From Dichetophora obliterata (lineage: Eukaryota; Arthropoda; Insecta; Diptera; Sciomyzidae), in contig OY986435.1 in assembly GCA_963920525.1 (NCBI GenBank), positions 103,646,615 through 103,710,614 on the forward strand: a stretch of DNA of 64,000 bases, given 5' to 3'. The notes beneath the pieces are model-generated. The model searched no databases. It was not told where the DNA came from and saw only the letters and a program-made list of their open reading frames with translations. Positions 21,690-34,901 of this stretch are shown in pieces. Every line of letters begins with the position of its first letter. Position 1 is the first letter of the stretch. Position numbers and translations under genes: made by a program.

Positions 21690-23260
21690 ACCGGAACAGA
21701 CCCACCTGATCTACCTCCATACGAGGCAAGAGTGGTAAAAAACCAAATGTGTCGCATCTGGAAGTATTCCGCAGAAAATGTAAGGTTTTGGATAAACTAC
21801 CTCGAAAGTCTAAATTAGCAGAAAAGGGAGTCAAATGCATTATGGTGAGATATGCAAGTGATGCTTAAGCATACAGGCTTTATAATCCGCAGCGTAGAAA
21901 AGTGGTTACAGGACGAGATGCTCGATTCTTACGTATTGGAATTTGTGGTTCTACAATCAGTCATGTTTCAATGAATAATTTTTCCGAGCTTATTACACAC
22001 TTATAAGATATGACTGTAGACGCAGATTTGGTTTCGACAAAAAGGAGGCAGGTTCTTCGGATGATGAAGAATACAACGATGCTATTGGATCTGACATGAA
22101 CACTGAGTCTGATGATGTTGCTGATACTGCTGTTTTTGAAGATGAAAATGTTGCTATTACATTTGATGAGTGTATAGAAAGTAGCCGAAGTGATACTTGT
22201 AGTGATCTGACTTCAATAAACAACTTTGAAACTACAACTGAAGAAGCGGATGATTTTGATAAAAAAGTTTCTTTAGACTATCGGTTGAAGCTACGTCCAA
22301 GAAAGGACGTAAGTCCGCATGAAGTTAATTTTATGAGGCTTTGCAACGATCCGATGCTAGAGAGTGATATATGGGCTAAAACAATCTGGTCGTAATTGGA
22401 ATAAAGAATTAGATTGTTTTCTTTGACAATTGGTTCTGTAATGTGCAACGGCAATGCACTTGTTTACGTACTGCTTTAATCGAATGAAACAAACACCGTT
22501 GCTGCTTACGTGGATAATATCCTACTAGCGTGTTCGAATTTCAAGAGGCTGGAGAACATAAAATCAAAAATTACTCAAAAGTTTGAAGTCATCGATATGG
22601 GTCCGATTGATCATTTTATTTTCATTGAAATCTCCAGAGGACGGTCCGAAATCCAAATTTCGCAACAACAACGTATTCGAAATCTCTTGGATGATTTTGG
22701 CATGACGGACGGAGTGTAGAAGTTGTGCTACCCCACTGGAGCCTGGGACCAATTTTAGAAAGTTCGATGACTGTTCATAACGTGTGAAGGTAGATGCCAG
22801 TCATTGATCGATTCTCTAACGTATTTGGGTATTTGTATAAGATCAGATGTTATTCAATCTGTGTTTAAACTTGCACAGTTTAATACAAATCCTCACGTTG
22901 AACATTTAAATGCTTCAAAAACATTTGTTGAGGTACTTAAACACCACAATAAATTTAAAACTCCACCATTTTCAGACTAGTATGAAACTGAAGGGCTATG
23001 TAGATGCGAAGGTATGACCGAAGGAGATAGGTTTTGATGCGCTAGTTAGTGGACCAACGGAGCTATTAAGCGAAAATATTATGTTGGTCAAAAACGCTCT
23101 CTTTCATAACCGGACGAGGCATATTGATATAAGAGCTCATTATGTTCGTGACGTTGCATAGAAGGAGCTTCTTATTCTTAAGTACATACCGACTGATAAT
23201 AGCAGGTATTTTCAATATAAATTTAAATAAAATAAAACATAGTCAATTTACGACTAAGGT
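21690..23260 (+). pseudogene. Ty1/copia pol remnant (integrase end, RT, RNase H end)
   Basis: The integrase C-terminus is seen as GKKPNVSHLEVF-like sequence (with VGYASDA-like and RLYNPQRRKVVTGRDARFL at about 21,885-21,940). An acidic linker follows at 22,020-22,390. RT reads AAYVDNILLACSNFKRLENI, FEVIDMGPIDHFIFIEISRG and then TYLGICIRSDVIQSVFKLAQF. The YVDD box is YVDN here, so the catalytic pair is lost. The RNase H end is at about 22,980-23,250, closing with NKIKHSQFTTK. It is broken by stops; no LTRs were recognised. Confidence 0.85.
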
Positions 23261-24239
23261 CGTTAATCATTATTTTTCAAAAAATGTTCAATTGTTAAAT
23301 AAACTATTACAAACAGTTTTGAGAGAGGGTTTGTTAGTTTGTATTCTCTTATACCAAAATAGTATATAAGCATTTGCTTTGTATTATTTACACTGTATAC
23401 AAATATTATGAATTGTTTTGTTTGAATTTCTCTTGCTTAACATACATACGTAATATAACAAGGCTTTATAAAGCAAAACTGTCTGTAACAAAACTGAAGT
23501 CTCTACAATAAACTTGTCAAATACATATTAATTTGAATATCGCGCGTAACTCCTAAATCTTCTTGAATTTTATTAGATTATCCATAGAAAACTTAACCTC
23601 ATTCTCAAGTAGATTTATAATAAATCTCCTTGCTTATCTTCTAAACAAAGTTTGCAGCTCTGTAAATATTAAGACAAATAAGTTCTGAATAAATTCACAA
23701 CGCAACTTGCTTTCATCCCATGATTTGATCAAAATTTATTCCCTTGCTCACTCTCTCAAAGTTCCCATTTACATTGAAACAAAAACAATTCATGACGTGC
23801 CTTTGACCGCCACCATAATCATAAGCCCTAAACTAAAACAAAACGAAGCAACGAAATGTTAAAATTAATCTCTTTTACACTAGTGTAAACAGTGTAGATT
23901 AGGGGGATTTTTTAATCTTGTTTGTTTTAATCTCGTATGTAAACGTAGTATTACGAAGAAACGTAAATAAAAGGGTTCGATAATATATTTCTTCTTTCAT
24001 TATATTGTTATCGGTAATGGAAAATCATAAGATCTTCATTATTGGATGAAGACGAAGACGTTTCAAGCAACTCTTTTATAATAACATTAATTGCAGACCC
24101 AACTGTTGCCTTTATATTTGGCACATCATAATATTTATTTTGTCACCCGTGAAAAAGCTTAAGCTGTAATGAAATGTCTATGATAACGTTTAATGTTTTC
24201 CTAACATGTCACTTTTTTGTTCATTCAGTTGTTAGCATT
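23261..24239. other. No recognised gene
   Basis: AT-rich sequence with no coding pattern that I recognise. It may hold the decayed 3' LTR of the copia element, but no partner copy is present to test this. Confidence 0.5.
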
Positions 24240-24350
24240 TGAGGGCAGAATTTGCATTTTTTGCTTCTTCCGTTTTGAAAAGAACGGAAAAAATGCAGAA
24301 ATCTCAAAGAGGGCAGAAAAAATGCAGAATTTTTTCGAGTAAAGAAAACA
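24240..24350. repeat. Fragment related to the ends of the 30,763-36,693 transposon
   Basis: It contains GAAAAGAACGGAAAAAATGC and GGGCAGAAAAAATGCAGAA followed by TTTCGAGTAAAGAAAACAC. Similar strings occur at 30,855-30,890 and 31,190-31,255 in the left arm of the large transposon. Confidence 0.6.
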
Positions 24351-24567
24351 CCATAAGACTTAGTAAATATACAGTAAAAAATGTATCTTACAAAACAACT
24401 TATATTTTTTCAATGTAGGGGCAATTAAGAAAATTTTGCGTTACCTGTAAAAATTCAGAATACCTGCAAATTTTGTTATAATTACAGTTGCATTTATTGC
24501 AATCTCAAGATTTGAGGATTTTGAAATAGCCTACAACCTATTCAACCCATAATCCAAATTTCATTAA

Positions 24568-26011
24568 CCCACTTTGTACCAGACTACATAAATGTGTTAA
24601 TATCTTAATGAAATTTTCAGGGCTAGTTAGAAATAGGCTAAAAAATAATTTTTGGATGTTTTTTTTACCTCGACCTCGACCGACCTCGACCGCTGGGATA
24701 ATTAGAGCAATCAATTTTCTGTGTGATTTGAAATATAACGATATAAATGGGAAATAAATTTCATTATGAAAACGGGTTAATTAAGATAAGTAAATATGAG
24801 AGCTAAAGCTACAGATGAATAAAAAGATCGAGGAATTGAGAAATTATTTTTATTTATTGATGTAGGTTTTTTTATTCAAAAATGGTAGGTCAAACAAAGT
24901 TATTTTAAATTTTTGTGGTAGCTTTGAAGCAATTACCCACATGTAAATTTATACTACACTTAGCGCAAGTATAGGCAGTATGCTTCTTGCATATTTTACA
25001 TCGGCGATATCAGTGCTTTACACGCACAGTCATGTGCATACCTTTTATTTTGGGCAATGATATTGGGCGGTCTATGAAGTCGTCGTCACTTCCATTTTCT
25101 TCATCAGAAGTTACCGGTTCAACGGATAACAACAAAGTTTTTGTTATGGAGTTCTTGAAATAAAGTTGGCTCATGGGCTTCTGTTTGGTTTTTTCAGCAA
25201 CCATGCAATGCAATTTCCACGCATTGACACTGGCGCTGTCCAAGCAGGTAACCCAAAGTGGCCACCACCACTTTTTGCCTCTGATTCCAATTCGATAATT
25301 AGCGACTGCATTATCATGCAAGACAACCCCGCTCATATACTTATTGTAATTAGCAATAAGGTTGGCTTGGTGTATAGCAAAAAATTTTACAAAAATTACA
25401 AATTTGTAGGCATTTAATTCTACACGCGAAATTTTGGTGTATACTCAACACTAACACATACTTACCATAACGTGTTTGTTCAATGTGTTAGTTGGACATT
25501 ATTATTGAATGTCAAATTTCCAAGCCAATTAAATGTACCGGCATATAAAAGACAGCGAAAATTTGACATTTTAACTCTCCAATCATGGTTGTAAACTTGG
25601 CTACATTGAACAAATTTAAGCGCTAATTATCCCAGCATTCGAGATCTCGACCAGCCATGTTCGAGGCTGCGTGGCGATCAGCAAGAGTAGCTGTAATAAC
25701 TAGTTTATATATTGAAATGTATTTGAACTGTTAGCTCTATAAATCAATAACCCTTTTTTATTTTTCTATTTTATGCAAGTAGTTACAATTATTTTAACAA
25801 TAGGCTATTTTTAGTCTATTCTTGTGTCCTCCCAGGTGGATCTTTAAAAAGGGGAGGGGGTGGTAAAAAACTTTAGGTCGGAAAGCCAATACGCCAAACT
25901 TAATTATAAATTTAAAAAAATAATTTAATTCCATCACCTAATACTTTTAATTATTAAATGAAAAACAGCAAAAGTTTGTGGTCGAGATCTCGACCACTGG
26001 TACAAAATGGG
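24568..26011 (-). mobile_element. piggyBac-type element, decayed (1.44 kb)
   Basis: Ends are inverted: CCCACTTTGTACCAG after TTAA on the left (TTAA at 24,564-24,567) and CTGGTACAAAATGGG before TTAG on the right. TTAA duplication and CCC ends are piggyBac hallmarks; the right TTAA has one change. Inside are CTCGACC motifs near both ends, a second inverted pair (GCTGGGATAATTAG at 24,702 and CTAATTATCCCAGC at 25,624) and a transposase C-terminus on the minus strand. Confidence 0.85.
24910..25340 (-). pseudogene. piggyBac transposase C-terminus
   Basis: On minus, HDNAVANYRIGIRGKKWWWP and LWVTCLDSASVNAWKLH match the conserved end of the DDE_Tnp_1_7 domain of piggyBac transposases. A Ser/Asp/Glu-rich linker follows. 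Then, after a TGA stop, RRCKICKKHTAYTCAKC and LHVGNCF form the Cys-rich zinc domain expected at the end. The catalytic Asp part is missing, because the open frame starts in the last third of the domain. This is a non-functional relic. Confidence 0.88.
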
Positions 26012-26389
26012 TTAGACTCTGTTGAAACCTGAAAGACGGACAAACAAACAAACAAACAGGCAACTTTTAATTTTTTTATATAAGTTCAAATTACCATTTT
26101 GTATGTGTTTTCATAAAAGCTAGACTCGCACAATTTTAATAATAAATTTTTAGAAATAGCATACGATTATGCTATCAAACATTGTAAGATTAGAAACTAC
26201 AATCTACTCTATCTTTCAAGTCTGTTTTGAAGATTTACTACAATCTTTTCATTTTTAATTATGACAGAATGACTTAAAAATTTTCTCGTATTTCATTCAT
26301 TTAACAGTGTTCATTAAAAAAATGTGTTGCCAGATTTGGAATCAGCGATCATAAATCTATTGAAATTGACTATAATACTGAAAAAACAT

Positions 26390-26930
26390 AAAATTTTCTT
26401 GGACACCGTGATGTTTAAGGATATTTTGGAAAATGAATATATTATTGTATCAAGATCAAATTTTGAATATGCACTCTTCTATTTTATAATTATTGATACT
26501 TATCATGTTTACTGTGATATAAATAATTTTAAGAAATATATTATTTTCAAGGACACTGTAAAGTAGGCATTTGGACTTTTGATTTTTAAAACGATTTTTA
26601 TGATTTTTTCAAGGTCATTCTGGAATAAGAATATGACGTTGTACCGGAAAAAATTTCGTAAAATCAATATTTGGGCTACTAGCCATACTATCTACTACTT
26701 CATCTAAAAATTTTTGCAATATAATTTTTTTTATAATTATATAATTTTTAAGGATGTCTTAGAGTAGAAAGATGTAATCAGAACAGGACGAATTTTTGTG
26801 TACCTCCATTTCATGTTTGTACTAACCGAACCACTTCTTAAGATTTTTCTTACCATTACTTTTTAAATAATGTCCTGATTTTAAGGACATTGCGGAGCAG
26901 GAAGATGCAATCAGATGGAAATGAAATTTT
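26390..26930. repeat. Degenerate tandem repeat with AAGGA(C/T)ATT units
   Basis: A motif like TTTAAGGACATTNNGGANNAGNAAGATG recurs near 26,417, 26,547, 26,610, 26,750 and 26,883, with spacing of about 63-140 bp. Units are diverged and AT-rich. No coding sense is seen. Confidence 0.5.
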
Positions 26931-29900
26931 GTAGTTTATATGTTTGCTGCAATACCTGTCGAATGCGCTCAGAGCCAAATTGATGCTATGCACTTTTAAA
27001 ATTCACTACGTCCTGATGAGTATACTGCAGAACAAAGAAAAAGGTTGCGATTTTTAATTGTTTTAAATATTAAATAACTTGAGCGATTAAAACTGAAAAG
27101 TTTAGTCTGACGTTCGCGCATTGGTGAATTGGGTGGCATACAGTATCCAGGCTGTGTTGCCAGCAAGAAGTCTCGACGCAGAAGCCGAGAGGGTTGCGTG
27201 CTGATCCAGGCGCTGAAATCCGCGTTAAAACATAAAAAAACCACTGTGAGCCAAGTCAAACCGTACCCATTGCCATGTCACAGCAACAACCATAAATAAA
27301 ATATAGTGGAAAACAGCAAAACAATCGATGCCGCGCGACAATGTCGTCGCAAGTGTCTCCAAGAATTCTTCCCATAATGGCTATGTTATGGTGCCGGTCA
27401 TATAATCCCCGATCACGTCCCTTTTTAAGCTCTATTTTCGTTTGATGAGCTCAGCGACCAATGTATGTTATGCTCACGGTCATATGATCCCAGAAAACTA
27501 TAAACTTTTTGCTACTTTTAGTACTTTATCGATCGATGGTGTCATCCTTGTGTATTGTTGTACCCTCCCGTGACGATGCGCATAGATCCTACAAAAAAAA
27601 AATGGTGCAACAAGCGATTAGACTTGTTGCTTGTTCGGTGTTCTTTTTGTTGTTAAAAAAAAGGTGAGTGCCTCAATCGGCTGGATCGGACTGTGGCAAT
27701 AATGCCGCCATGAATCGTCCTAAGTTATATTTACTTGTTGATGTTCGTCTCTTTTCAAAATCCAAACGCATTCTTTGTAATTAACATCCGTCTACTCGAA
27801 TCTTCCTCAAAACATCGAATCTTTATTGTTTTAAAATCACTTCTAACATACTTAACACCTCGGTTTCTAAGTTGCACAATCATTTTGTAAGTATTTGTGA
27901 AGATGCGGGAGGCAGTCTTAGTTTTTATCGTAATTATTAAGTTCTTAATCTAGTTTACAATTAGTTCTTATTTTGCAAACATACTCAAACATATACCTAC
28001 ATACTTATTTAATAATGCCAACTTGGGCCGAACAAGCATACAAACATGTTCAGTGTGGGAAAATTGGGTCATATAATGCGCTGAAACCAACAAAAAATAT
28101 TATTTTAAATTATTCTTCCTCTACGTTATTCGCATAGCCAAAATGTATGCACGCTTATTAACACAATAAAATTTTATTAAAATTAATTTACCTCTGTTTT
28201 TGCTTTGTCAGCATTTGACGCTGGCCGCACAAAAGTAAATTGTTGGCTTTATTTTATTGTCTTTAAATAAAATTAAAACTGATAGCTCAGTTCTTGTTGT
28301 GGTAGGTCAGTGCTCACTTTATTGCATTATTTGTATTACTTTAATTTATTTTTTTAACTTTACTGGCAATATAAATTGAATTCATATAAAAATGCCACAA
28401 TGCAATGCAACTTTCATTGCCAGCACTTGGTCACTAGTAGAAAGACAATATTCTGTGGAATGCCTCGTTGTGAGTCAAAACATTGCATAAAAAACTGTTG
28501 CTTGTCTATTTCTTTATATTTTAAAAATGAAACCGAAAAAATCCATTTACTGTCCGATCGCTTTTCACTTTACGTACGCTATATGAACTTTTTTTTTTCT
28601 CCAAATCTTCTATTTCCAGTAATAAACACAATCCTTCATTTTTCCTTCATTCCTTTATTTTTAAATTAAAATTTAACAACACACAGACCTGATCATAGGC
28701 AACTGCAGCATTTATTCTAGGGGGAGGGGTGGAGAACGCATAAAGGAATTTAGAATGAACATAAACAAATTGTATGCATACTATACGCTTGTATACATAA
28801 GAAAATCTAATATATTTTAAAGATCGTGTAAAAATCTTTCTCGTATCATGTCCGAAATATTTAAAAATTGTATTTAATTTTTTTCATGTAATACATTTCA
28901 ATAATTTTTTGCCACGGCAAATATTCTTAATAGTTTAATAAATTAAATAATGTAAGGCCTATATCCTTAAATTAAATTGCATTAATTACTATTGAGCCTC
29001 CAAGTTTTCAACTTTAAAAATAAGAATAAAAAATTTACTAATATTAAACAATATTTTTTTATTGGAAAACTGAAAAAAACAAACTAAATTTGTAGTCCGT
29101 TTTTTAACTTTGGAAGCCTTGAATTCCTAAATCAATATCGAGCGGACTGAAAATTTTCAGATTTGGACTGAGGAGATCAAAATCCATATCAATCCCAAAA
29201 ATTAAAAATTTCAGTTATCGCTGTTCTTGAAATGTTCCCCGCATGCTAAGGGTGATATTTTTCACCGGGTCTCACACCACATTGACACCAATCTATTTAT
29301 TTCTTTTTCCAATATGAATCATTTTCAGCAGCTTGCAAGTTCCTATAATCGAGTACGGAAACATACCTATTATCTGAATGATTTAAAAAAATTATTTTTT
29401 TTAATTCAAAACGTATAAATAAATAAATATAGAGGTACATGTATATAACGTGAATTTAAAGAAGTATGGTTGTTTCGGACTGAGCTTCCTATTTACGTTT
29501 ATGTCATAAAAAAACTTTTGACTATAACAAATTCTAATACGAAATCATTTGCTTAATATGATATAAGATTTTTTCAAAAATTAGTCCTAGATCCAAAATT
29601 GGCCTACTGTATTACATTTCCTAATTTTTTCTTTCGCTTTTGAATTAGAAGCTTTGCTCCCGCATAGATCGCTGTAACTATCTTAAATATAAATGCTGCA
29701 GGATTGTTTGCCATTTTATTAAGTTTAGGAAAAACTAAAACAAAATCCAAATTGGATAGGAAAACAAGCCGACTTTTTAGAGAAGATTAATTTTTTATTA
29801 AATTTATTTACTTTGTCTTCTGCTTGTTTACAATGATTTTAAAACATAAATTTGCTTATCGTCAAAGTTTATATCTGTTATTGACTTAAATGCCCCTTGC

Positions 29901-30762
29901 TATCTGTTGCTACGAAGAATGATCATTCCTTAACATTCGTCAATTTATCGTAGGAATAACTTTGTGATTTCTTTCATTACATTCGTAGAATTTACTAAAA
30001 AATTCATTCGTAGACCGTACTCATTATTCGTATTGAAATGAATGTAAATATTAAAATACAAACAAAATTCAGTTTTTTTCAGCTGCTTCTGCAAAAAAAA
30101 ACGTGAGAGCGGTGTCAATCGCGACAAAAATGCTTGATATGAACACAGCCTTACAGAAACGGGTACAGTATACTATTTAAAAAAGAATGCTCTAGCTCAG
30201 CTTTATTTATAAATTATCCTAAAAAAAATATTTTTGTATTTTCTTCAAAATAAATTATATACATAATGAAGATATCGTCATATCAAATCAAAAAAACGTA
30301 CTTTACAAAAAATTCAAAATCGATTGATAATGATGCACCTTATCAAAATACATGTTTCGCAAAATTTTACATTACACTTATACAACTAAAAACGGCGTTT
30401 TTATTAACAAAGTTCTTAAAGCCCTAAGTCTAAGCGCAACTTACAATTTAGAAATTTTTTTCTACTCTCTTAAAATTTTTTGTTAAAACTTACTGTTTTG
30501 ATTTAATATGAAGATATGTAAAAAAATGTTCACTGTCCCCTTTCGGACGCCCATGGACCTGATATAAGTTTTCGAATCTTTTCAGAGAATATGACAAAAT
30601 TTAGATATTTGTATTGATATAAGGGCGAGCTCACTCAAGTCATTTCGGGTCAATTAAGCGTTTGACACATCTTGATCTTGCTTTTCGTTAATTTTTTACT
30701 TTTGATGCAGCCAGCTCGTCTGTAAAAGTCTGTTAAAGTCTATAATGTGCGGTGTCTCTTAT
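26931..30762. other. Long intergenic stretch, no recognised gene
   Basis: AT-rich with only short, chance-like open frames. Near 27,602 an ATG opens a short hydrophobic frame (LVACSVFFLLL) ending at AAAAAG/GTGAGT, a good splice donor, but no partner exon was identified. Two diverged copies of a block like ATGTTATGN5-6CGGTCATATNATCCC lie at 27,383-27,410 and 27,464-27,491. Confidence 0.5.
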
Positions 30763-31435
30763 AGCGCATTCTCTTCTAAAAAATTCTGACATCACCAAAT
30801 GCAGAATTTTTTAGATTCTGACCGGAATTTACTGAATGTTGACCTCTTTTAAGTTGAGAAAAGAACGGAAAAAATGCAACATTTTTTTCTTCATTTGATA
30901 TTGGTTGCACTGTTGTTATGAATTCCTATGTATTTACGATAGAGGTTATGTATAGTGTCGACTGTATGCAATTTTTAACAAATATTCAATCTAATATTCA
31001 TAGAGCAGTTCAGTTTTATTAAAACTAACTACTTTATTCAGAAATATATTGGATTTAATTTCAGAAATTTTAAAATATTGCAACTTTTTGCCTCTCACAA
31101 TTGTCATTGCACCATAAATTAATGTCAAAATTATTTTATTTTGTATTTATGTTGGTATTACTAGAGGGCAGAATACAGAACCTTTGAATTTTACAGGTCA
31201 GAAAATTCTGCATTTGTTATACTTTTGCGGTCAAAATTTTCGAGGAAAGAACACGATTTACACAGTACAACACATGATTTGCCAACTCAATTCTGAGAAC
31301 TGTATGTGAAATTAAACCCAGAAAGAAGAATTTCTGCATCATTCGTTTTGTCTTCTCACCTGCCAAAATATTTTTAATATCGATTTGAAGTAAGTACTAT
31401 CGTATAGGGGAATTTATCACGTTTTAGGCCCTGTT
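30763..31435. repeat. Left inverted arm of the large transposon
   Basis: It pairs with 34,205-34,458 plus 36,646-36,693. The best-kept block has TTTGCCAACTCAATTCTGAG, TTTCTGCATCATTCGTTTTG and ATCGTATAGGGGAATTT. Positions 30,855-31,249 have no counterpart on the right and look like a further insertion with GAAAAGAACGGAAAAAATGC at one end. Confidence 0.75.
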
Positions 31436-31895
31436 GTTTGACATAGCTCGACAACCACTAGCCCGATTTAGTTGAAATAAATTTTAAAAAATTAAGAATT
31501 ACAATTCCCTTAATCTGTTCATATATTGTTTTCCTATAAAAGCAACAGTTTCCAAGTTAAAAATAAGCGCATGAAGAAAAAAAATATTTTTTTTTTAATT
31601 TCATAAAAAATACAAAACGGAAATAAGTTTCAAGTCTAGTTACTTTTTCGCAAAGTCACATAACCTATGAGTAAAATGAGACAAAGATCATGAAAATCAA
31701 TGCACGCGTTTCGCTTTTATTCGCAATTGAGTAAAGGTATGAATTTCAAAAATCAGTTATAGCCACCACCCTTAAAATAAAAATTAAAATTATAATGCAA
31801 AAAAAAATTTATTTATAAAAACTTATTGAAAATAAAACAATATGCAATTAATACGCAATTATAATATGCATAAAAACAAAATTTAGAACATTTTT

Positions 31896-33840
31896 TCAAT
31901 TATTGGCAATATCCATCCTTGTAGAAGTTGACGCTTGTGGTTCTGATGATCTTGTTTTCTTCGTAGGTTGTTCATATTCATGGTCTGAGTCTGTATCGTC
32001 ATCCGAGATACACATACTATTCAAGGGCGTGTTTCTTTCACTGTGTCCACCAATTTCAATGTCTTCATCTTCGGTGTTTTCTTCAAACTGCATAATTGTG
32101 GAACTCCACCAACAAACTTCCGCAAGCAATGCATCCAATTTTTTGCTTTTGAACCGCTTTTCAATTGGCATGGTCACCTGGTGGAACCTCTCTCCTTGTT
32201 CGTCTGATTCCTGAGGTGATTGTGCCAAAAAGGTATCGAAGTGGTGGTGCAAGAAATGCAATTTCAGCGTCATGGATGCACAGATTTTTTCGAAATAATA
32301 CAGCAACCTGTCCACTCGTTGCTGTATCTCTTCTCGCTGGACACGGTTCTTTCCTAGAACGCCTTCTATTACTTCTTTCAATGCGTTCCATGCATGTTGG
32401 TGGTCGTGATGCTCTGAAAGCAAATTTGTGAAAAAATCACTTTTGATCAATTTCCGAATATCAGGTCCATTGAGAATACCTGTTTTAAATACATAAGAAA
32501 AACGAAGAAATTATTGGTAATGCGAATGTATAGAAATTAACAAATTTAAATATGACAATATTTAAATACAGAGTACGATACGCACCGTTTTTAATTTTCT
32601 CATCACTGAGTTTCGGAAAGATGGATTTCAAACAGTCAAAGGCGCCGTTAACTTTTTTGACCACCACTTCAACGAATTTCCCAGCTATTTCCAGTTTCAT
32701 GTAGAGAGGTGGCAGCAAAATATCATCCAGGTCCTTTATCATAGGTTCATTGCGTAATTTTAATTGTTTGTTGAGCTCGGGAGTTCTTCCTTTCCAATCT
32801 TTACATTGATATTGATTTCCTTTGTATCGTGAATCCCAATTACAAAGGAAGCAGAAGTATTTTCGATATCCGCCCTTTTCTATAATCCCTTGTAGTATGT
32901 TGACCACCTTCAGATCGCAACAAATGTTCCATTTGTGTTCATCGTATTTGATTTTCTTCGAAATTTCGCCCAATGCTTCATAGGTTTCCTTCATAGTTGT
33001 GCTGAATCCCAATGGAATGGATGGTTTTTTATTTTTTTTGTGCAGCAGCACAGCCTTCAAACTGGTATCTGAACCATCGATGAATAAACGCCAGTCGCCA
33101 GCGATATAAACCATTCCCAATTTTTCCACTAAGCCTAGTATATCATGGCAGTACGTGAACGTATTTGCTTCGTCAACAGAATAAAATTTCTGAAAATCAC
33201 CTTGGCGTTGTCGGTATGATGTTGCGGTGACATTTTGCTGTGTGAGTTTTCTGCGCTTCAAAAATGATGTCAACCATTCCGAGTTTTGTTGCGATAGTCC
33301 CATCTTAGCCACAATGTAATCCATTTCGATTTGTGTTACCGGTTCTGATCCATTATTTTCAATATCGGGTGTCCAATCAGCATCATCCAAATTGGTCGGA
33401 TTGGTGAAAACGGTTTCGGCTAGCAGGAACACAGTATCCGCACTCGGAGGTTTAGGTGCATCGGTATCAGCAGGGTGTTGCACTGGAAGTGTGGCAGTAA
33501 ATGCAGCAGTGTATACTTTTGCTTTCAATTGTTTTCTGTTTAATCCAGGACGAAAATTTATGCATGCGTAGCACCTGGATTCATCATGGCCAGTTAGGTC
33601 TTCCACCCAAATTACTGGCTTTATAAAAGACAACTTTCTACTTTTTCCGTGCATCCATTTTAGAAGGGTAGTATAACAACTGTTGCACACTGTGTTCGGC
33701 GTAAAATTTGCACCACTTAAATCTGCTTCGTCGAAATAATTACAATACGCGGTTTTGAATTGCTCAGTAAACAAATTTTTTCGATCTTTTTTCTGTATTT
33801 TTCGGACGATATGACCACAAACGTAACAAAATTCATACAA
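31896..33840 (-). CDS. Two-exon gene of the large transposon, putative transposase
   Basis: Exon 1 is 33,840-32,586, the intron is 32,585-32,480 (GTGCGT...AACAG) and exon 2 is 32,479-31,896; joined they give about 612 codons. Residues 4-90 hold Cys pairs (FCYVCGH, CNSCYTTLL, CYACINF) like a zinc finger of a transposase or ZAD-type protein. The middle has WRLFIDGSDTSLKAVLL, NICCDLKVVNIL and YFCFLCNWDSRYKGNQY. Exon 2 has LKLHFLHHHFDTF and SDEQGERFHQ, then an acidic, Ser-rich tail with a basic patch (KKTRSS). I recall unnamed arthropod proteins with the same SDEQGERFHQ and CDLK blocks but no family name. Asp and Glu residues in these blocks could be catalytic; this is inference. No in-frame ATG precedes the first Cys. 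An ATG at 33,836 is one base out of frame, which suggests a 1-nt loss. Confidence 0.8.
32480..32585 (-). other. Intron in the putative transposase gene (106 bp)
   Basis: Donor G/GTGCGT follows KIKN and acceptor TTTAAAACAG/G precedes ILNGPDIRKLIK. Splicing keeps the frame (the Gly codon is split 1+2). The intron is AT-rich and contains a stop in the unspliced frame. Confidence 0.8.
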
Positions 33841-34204
33841 ATTTGGGCACTTGTTGTTTCCATATTGATATATTTTATGTTTTGTTGTTATTAACTTTTA
33901 AAAAACTGGAGAAAAATCACTTTCACTGTTCGCGTTCGTCGGCACTGCCTGAATGCCAAAAATCGATCAATGCACACCTATAAATACTACGTATTTTTCA
34001 ATATTTTACTGCCAGGTACTTATAAATGGGCGCTTATTTTAAGGGTGGCTGGCTATATACCTGATTCAGCACTTGTACGTTTCAAATTGTGCAAAACTTT
34101 CCAAATAATCAGCACCCTTGAATGTGGGTTTATTTATTATTTTGTTTATTCCTTTTATTTAAATTCTCAGAATCATAAAAAAGGTGTCAATATTTTCTCC
34201 AAAC

Positions 34205-34458
34205 ATTGTTGTACATTAAACGTGAAAAATTCCCCTATACGATAGTTACTAACTTCAAATCGGTATTAAAAATATTTTGGCAGGTAAGAAGACAAAACGA
34301 ATAATGCAGAAATTCTTCTTTTTGGGTCTAATTTCACATACAGTTCTCAGAATTGAGTTGGCAATCAATGAACTGAAAAATGTTGTACTGTGTTATTTTA
34401 AGGTCAACATTTTTTTTTTATAAAATAACTGAAAAATGCAGAATTCTTAATCAGTAGT
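34205..34458. repeat. Right inverted arm of the large transposon (inner part)
   Basis: It is complementary to 31,250-31,435 and, further out, to 30,780-30,850. The arm continues after the insertion at 36,646-36,693. Confidence 0.75.
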
Positions 34459-34901
34459 TCGTTCCTGTAACAAGTTACCGATTTGTGTGACGTCAGCCGT
34501 TATCGATCCCTAGTTACCGATTTCGTGTCAACTAATGTTCCTGTACGTTTAAATCGGTAAAAACTCGGACCGTGATGAAAAAGAACACAAATCGAGAATA
34601 AAAGTTGCGAAAGTGCGTCAAATGACAAGCAGCTGTTTACTCGAATGTATTATTTTAGTATTATATATTATTTTTTTACTTTATAACATATAGGTGCTTG
34701 TCTTGTTAATAAAAAGTGAATATTTGCAGTTTAAGAAAATTAATTATGTTATAATGATGTGTATTAATGGTTGCGGTTGTAAATAATGTAAATAGTTTTA
34801 CACTTAGTTCTGTGCTGCAAAAACTTAGCAAATATATGCAACCGGTTACTTTTTCATGGCTCAAACAAATACTGTTTTGCTAAAATTTTTAATGTAAGTA
34901 G

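Noticed and set aside
32161..32431. Two open frames overlapping exon 2 of the putative transposase
   Set aside because: They are out-of-frame shadows; the exon 2 frame holds SDEQGERFHQ and joins exon 1 by splicing.
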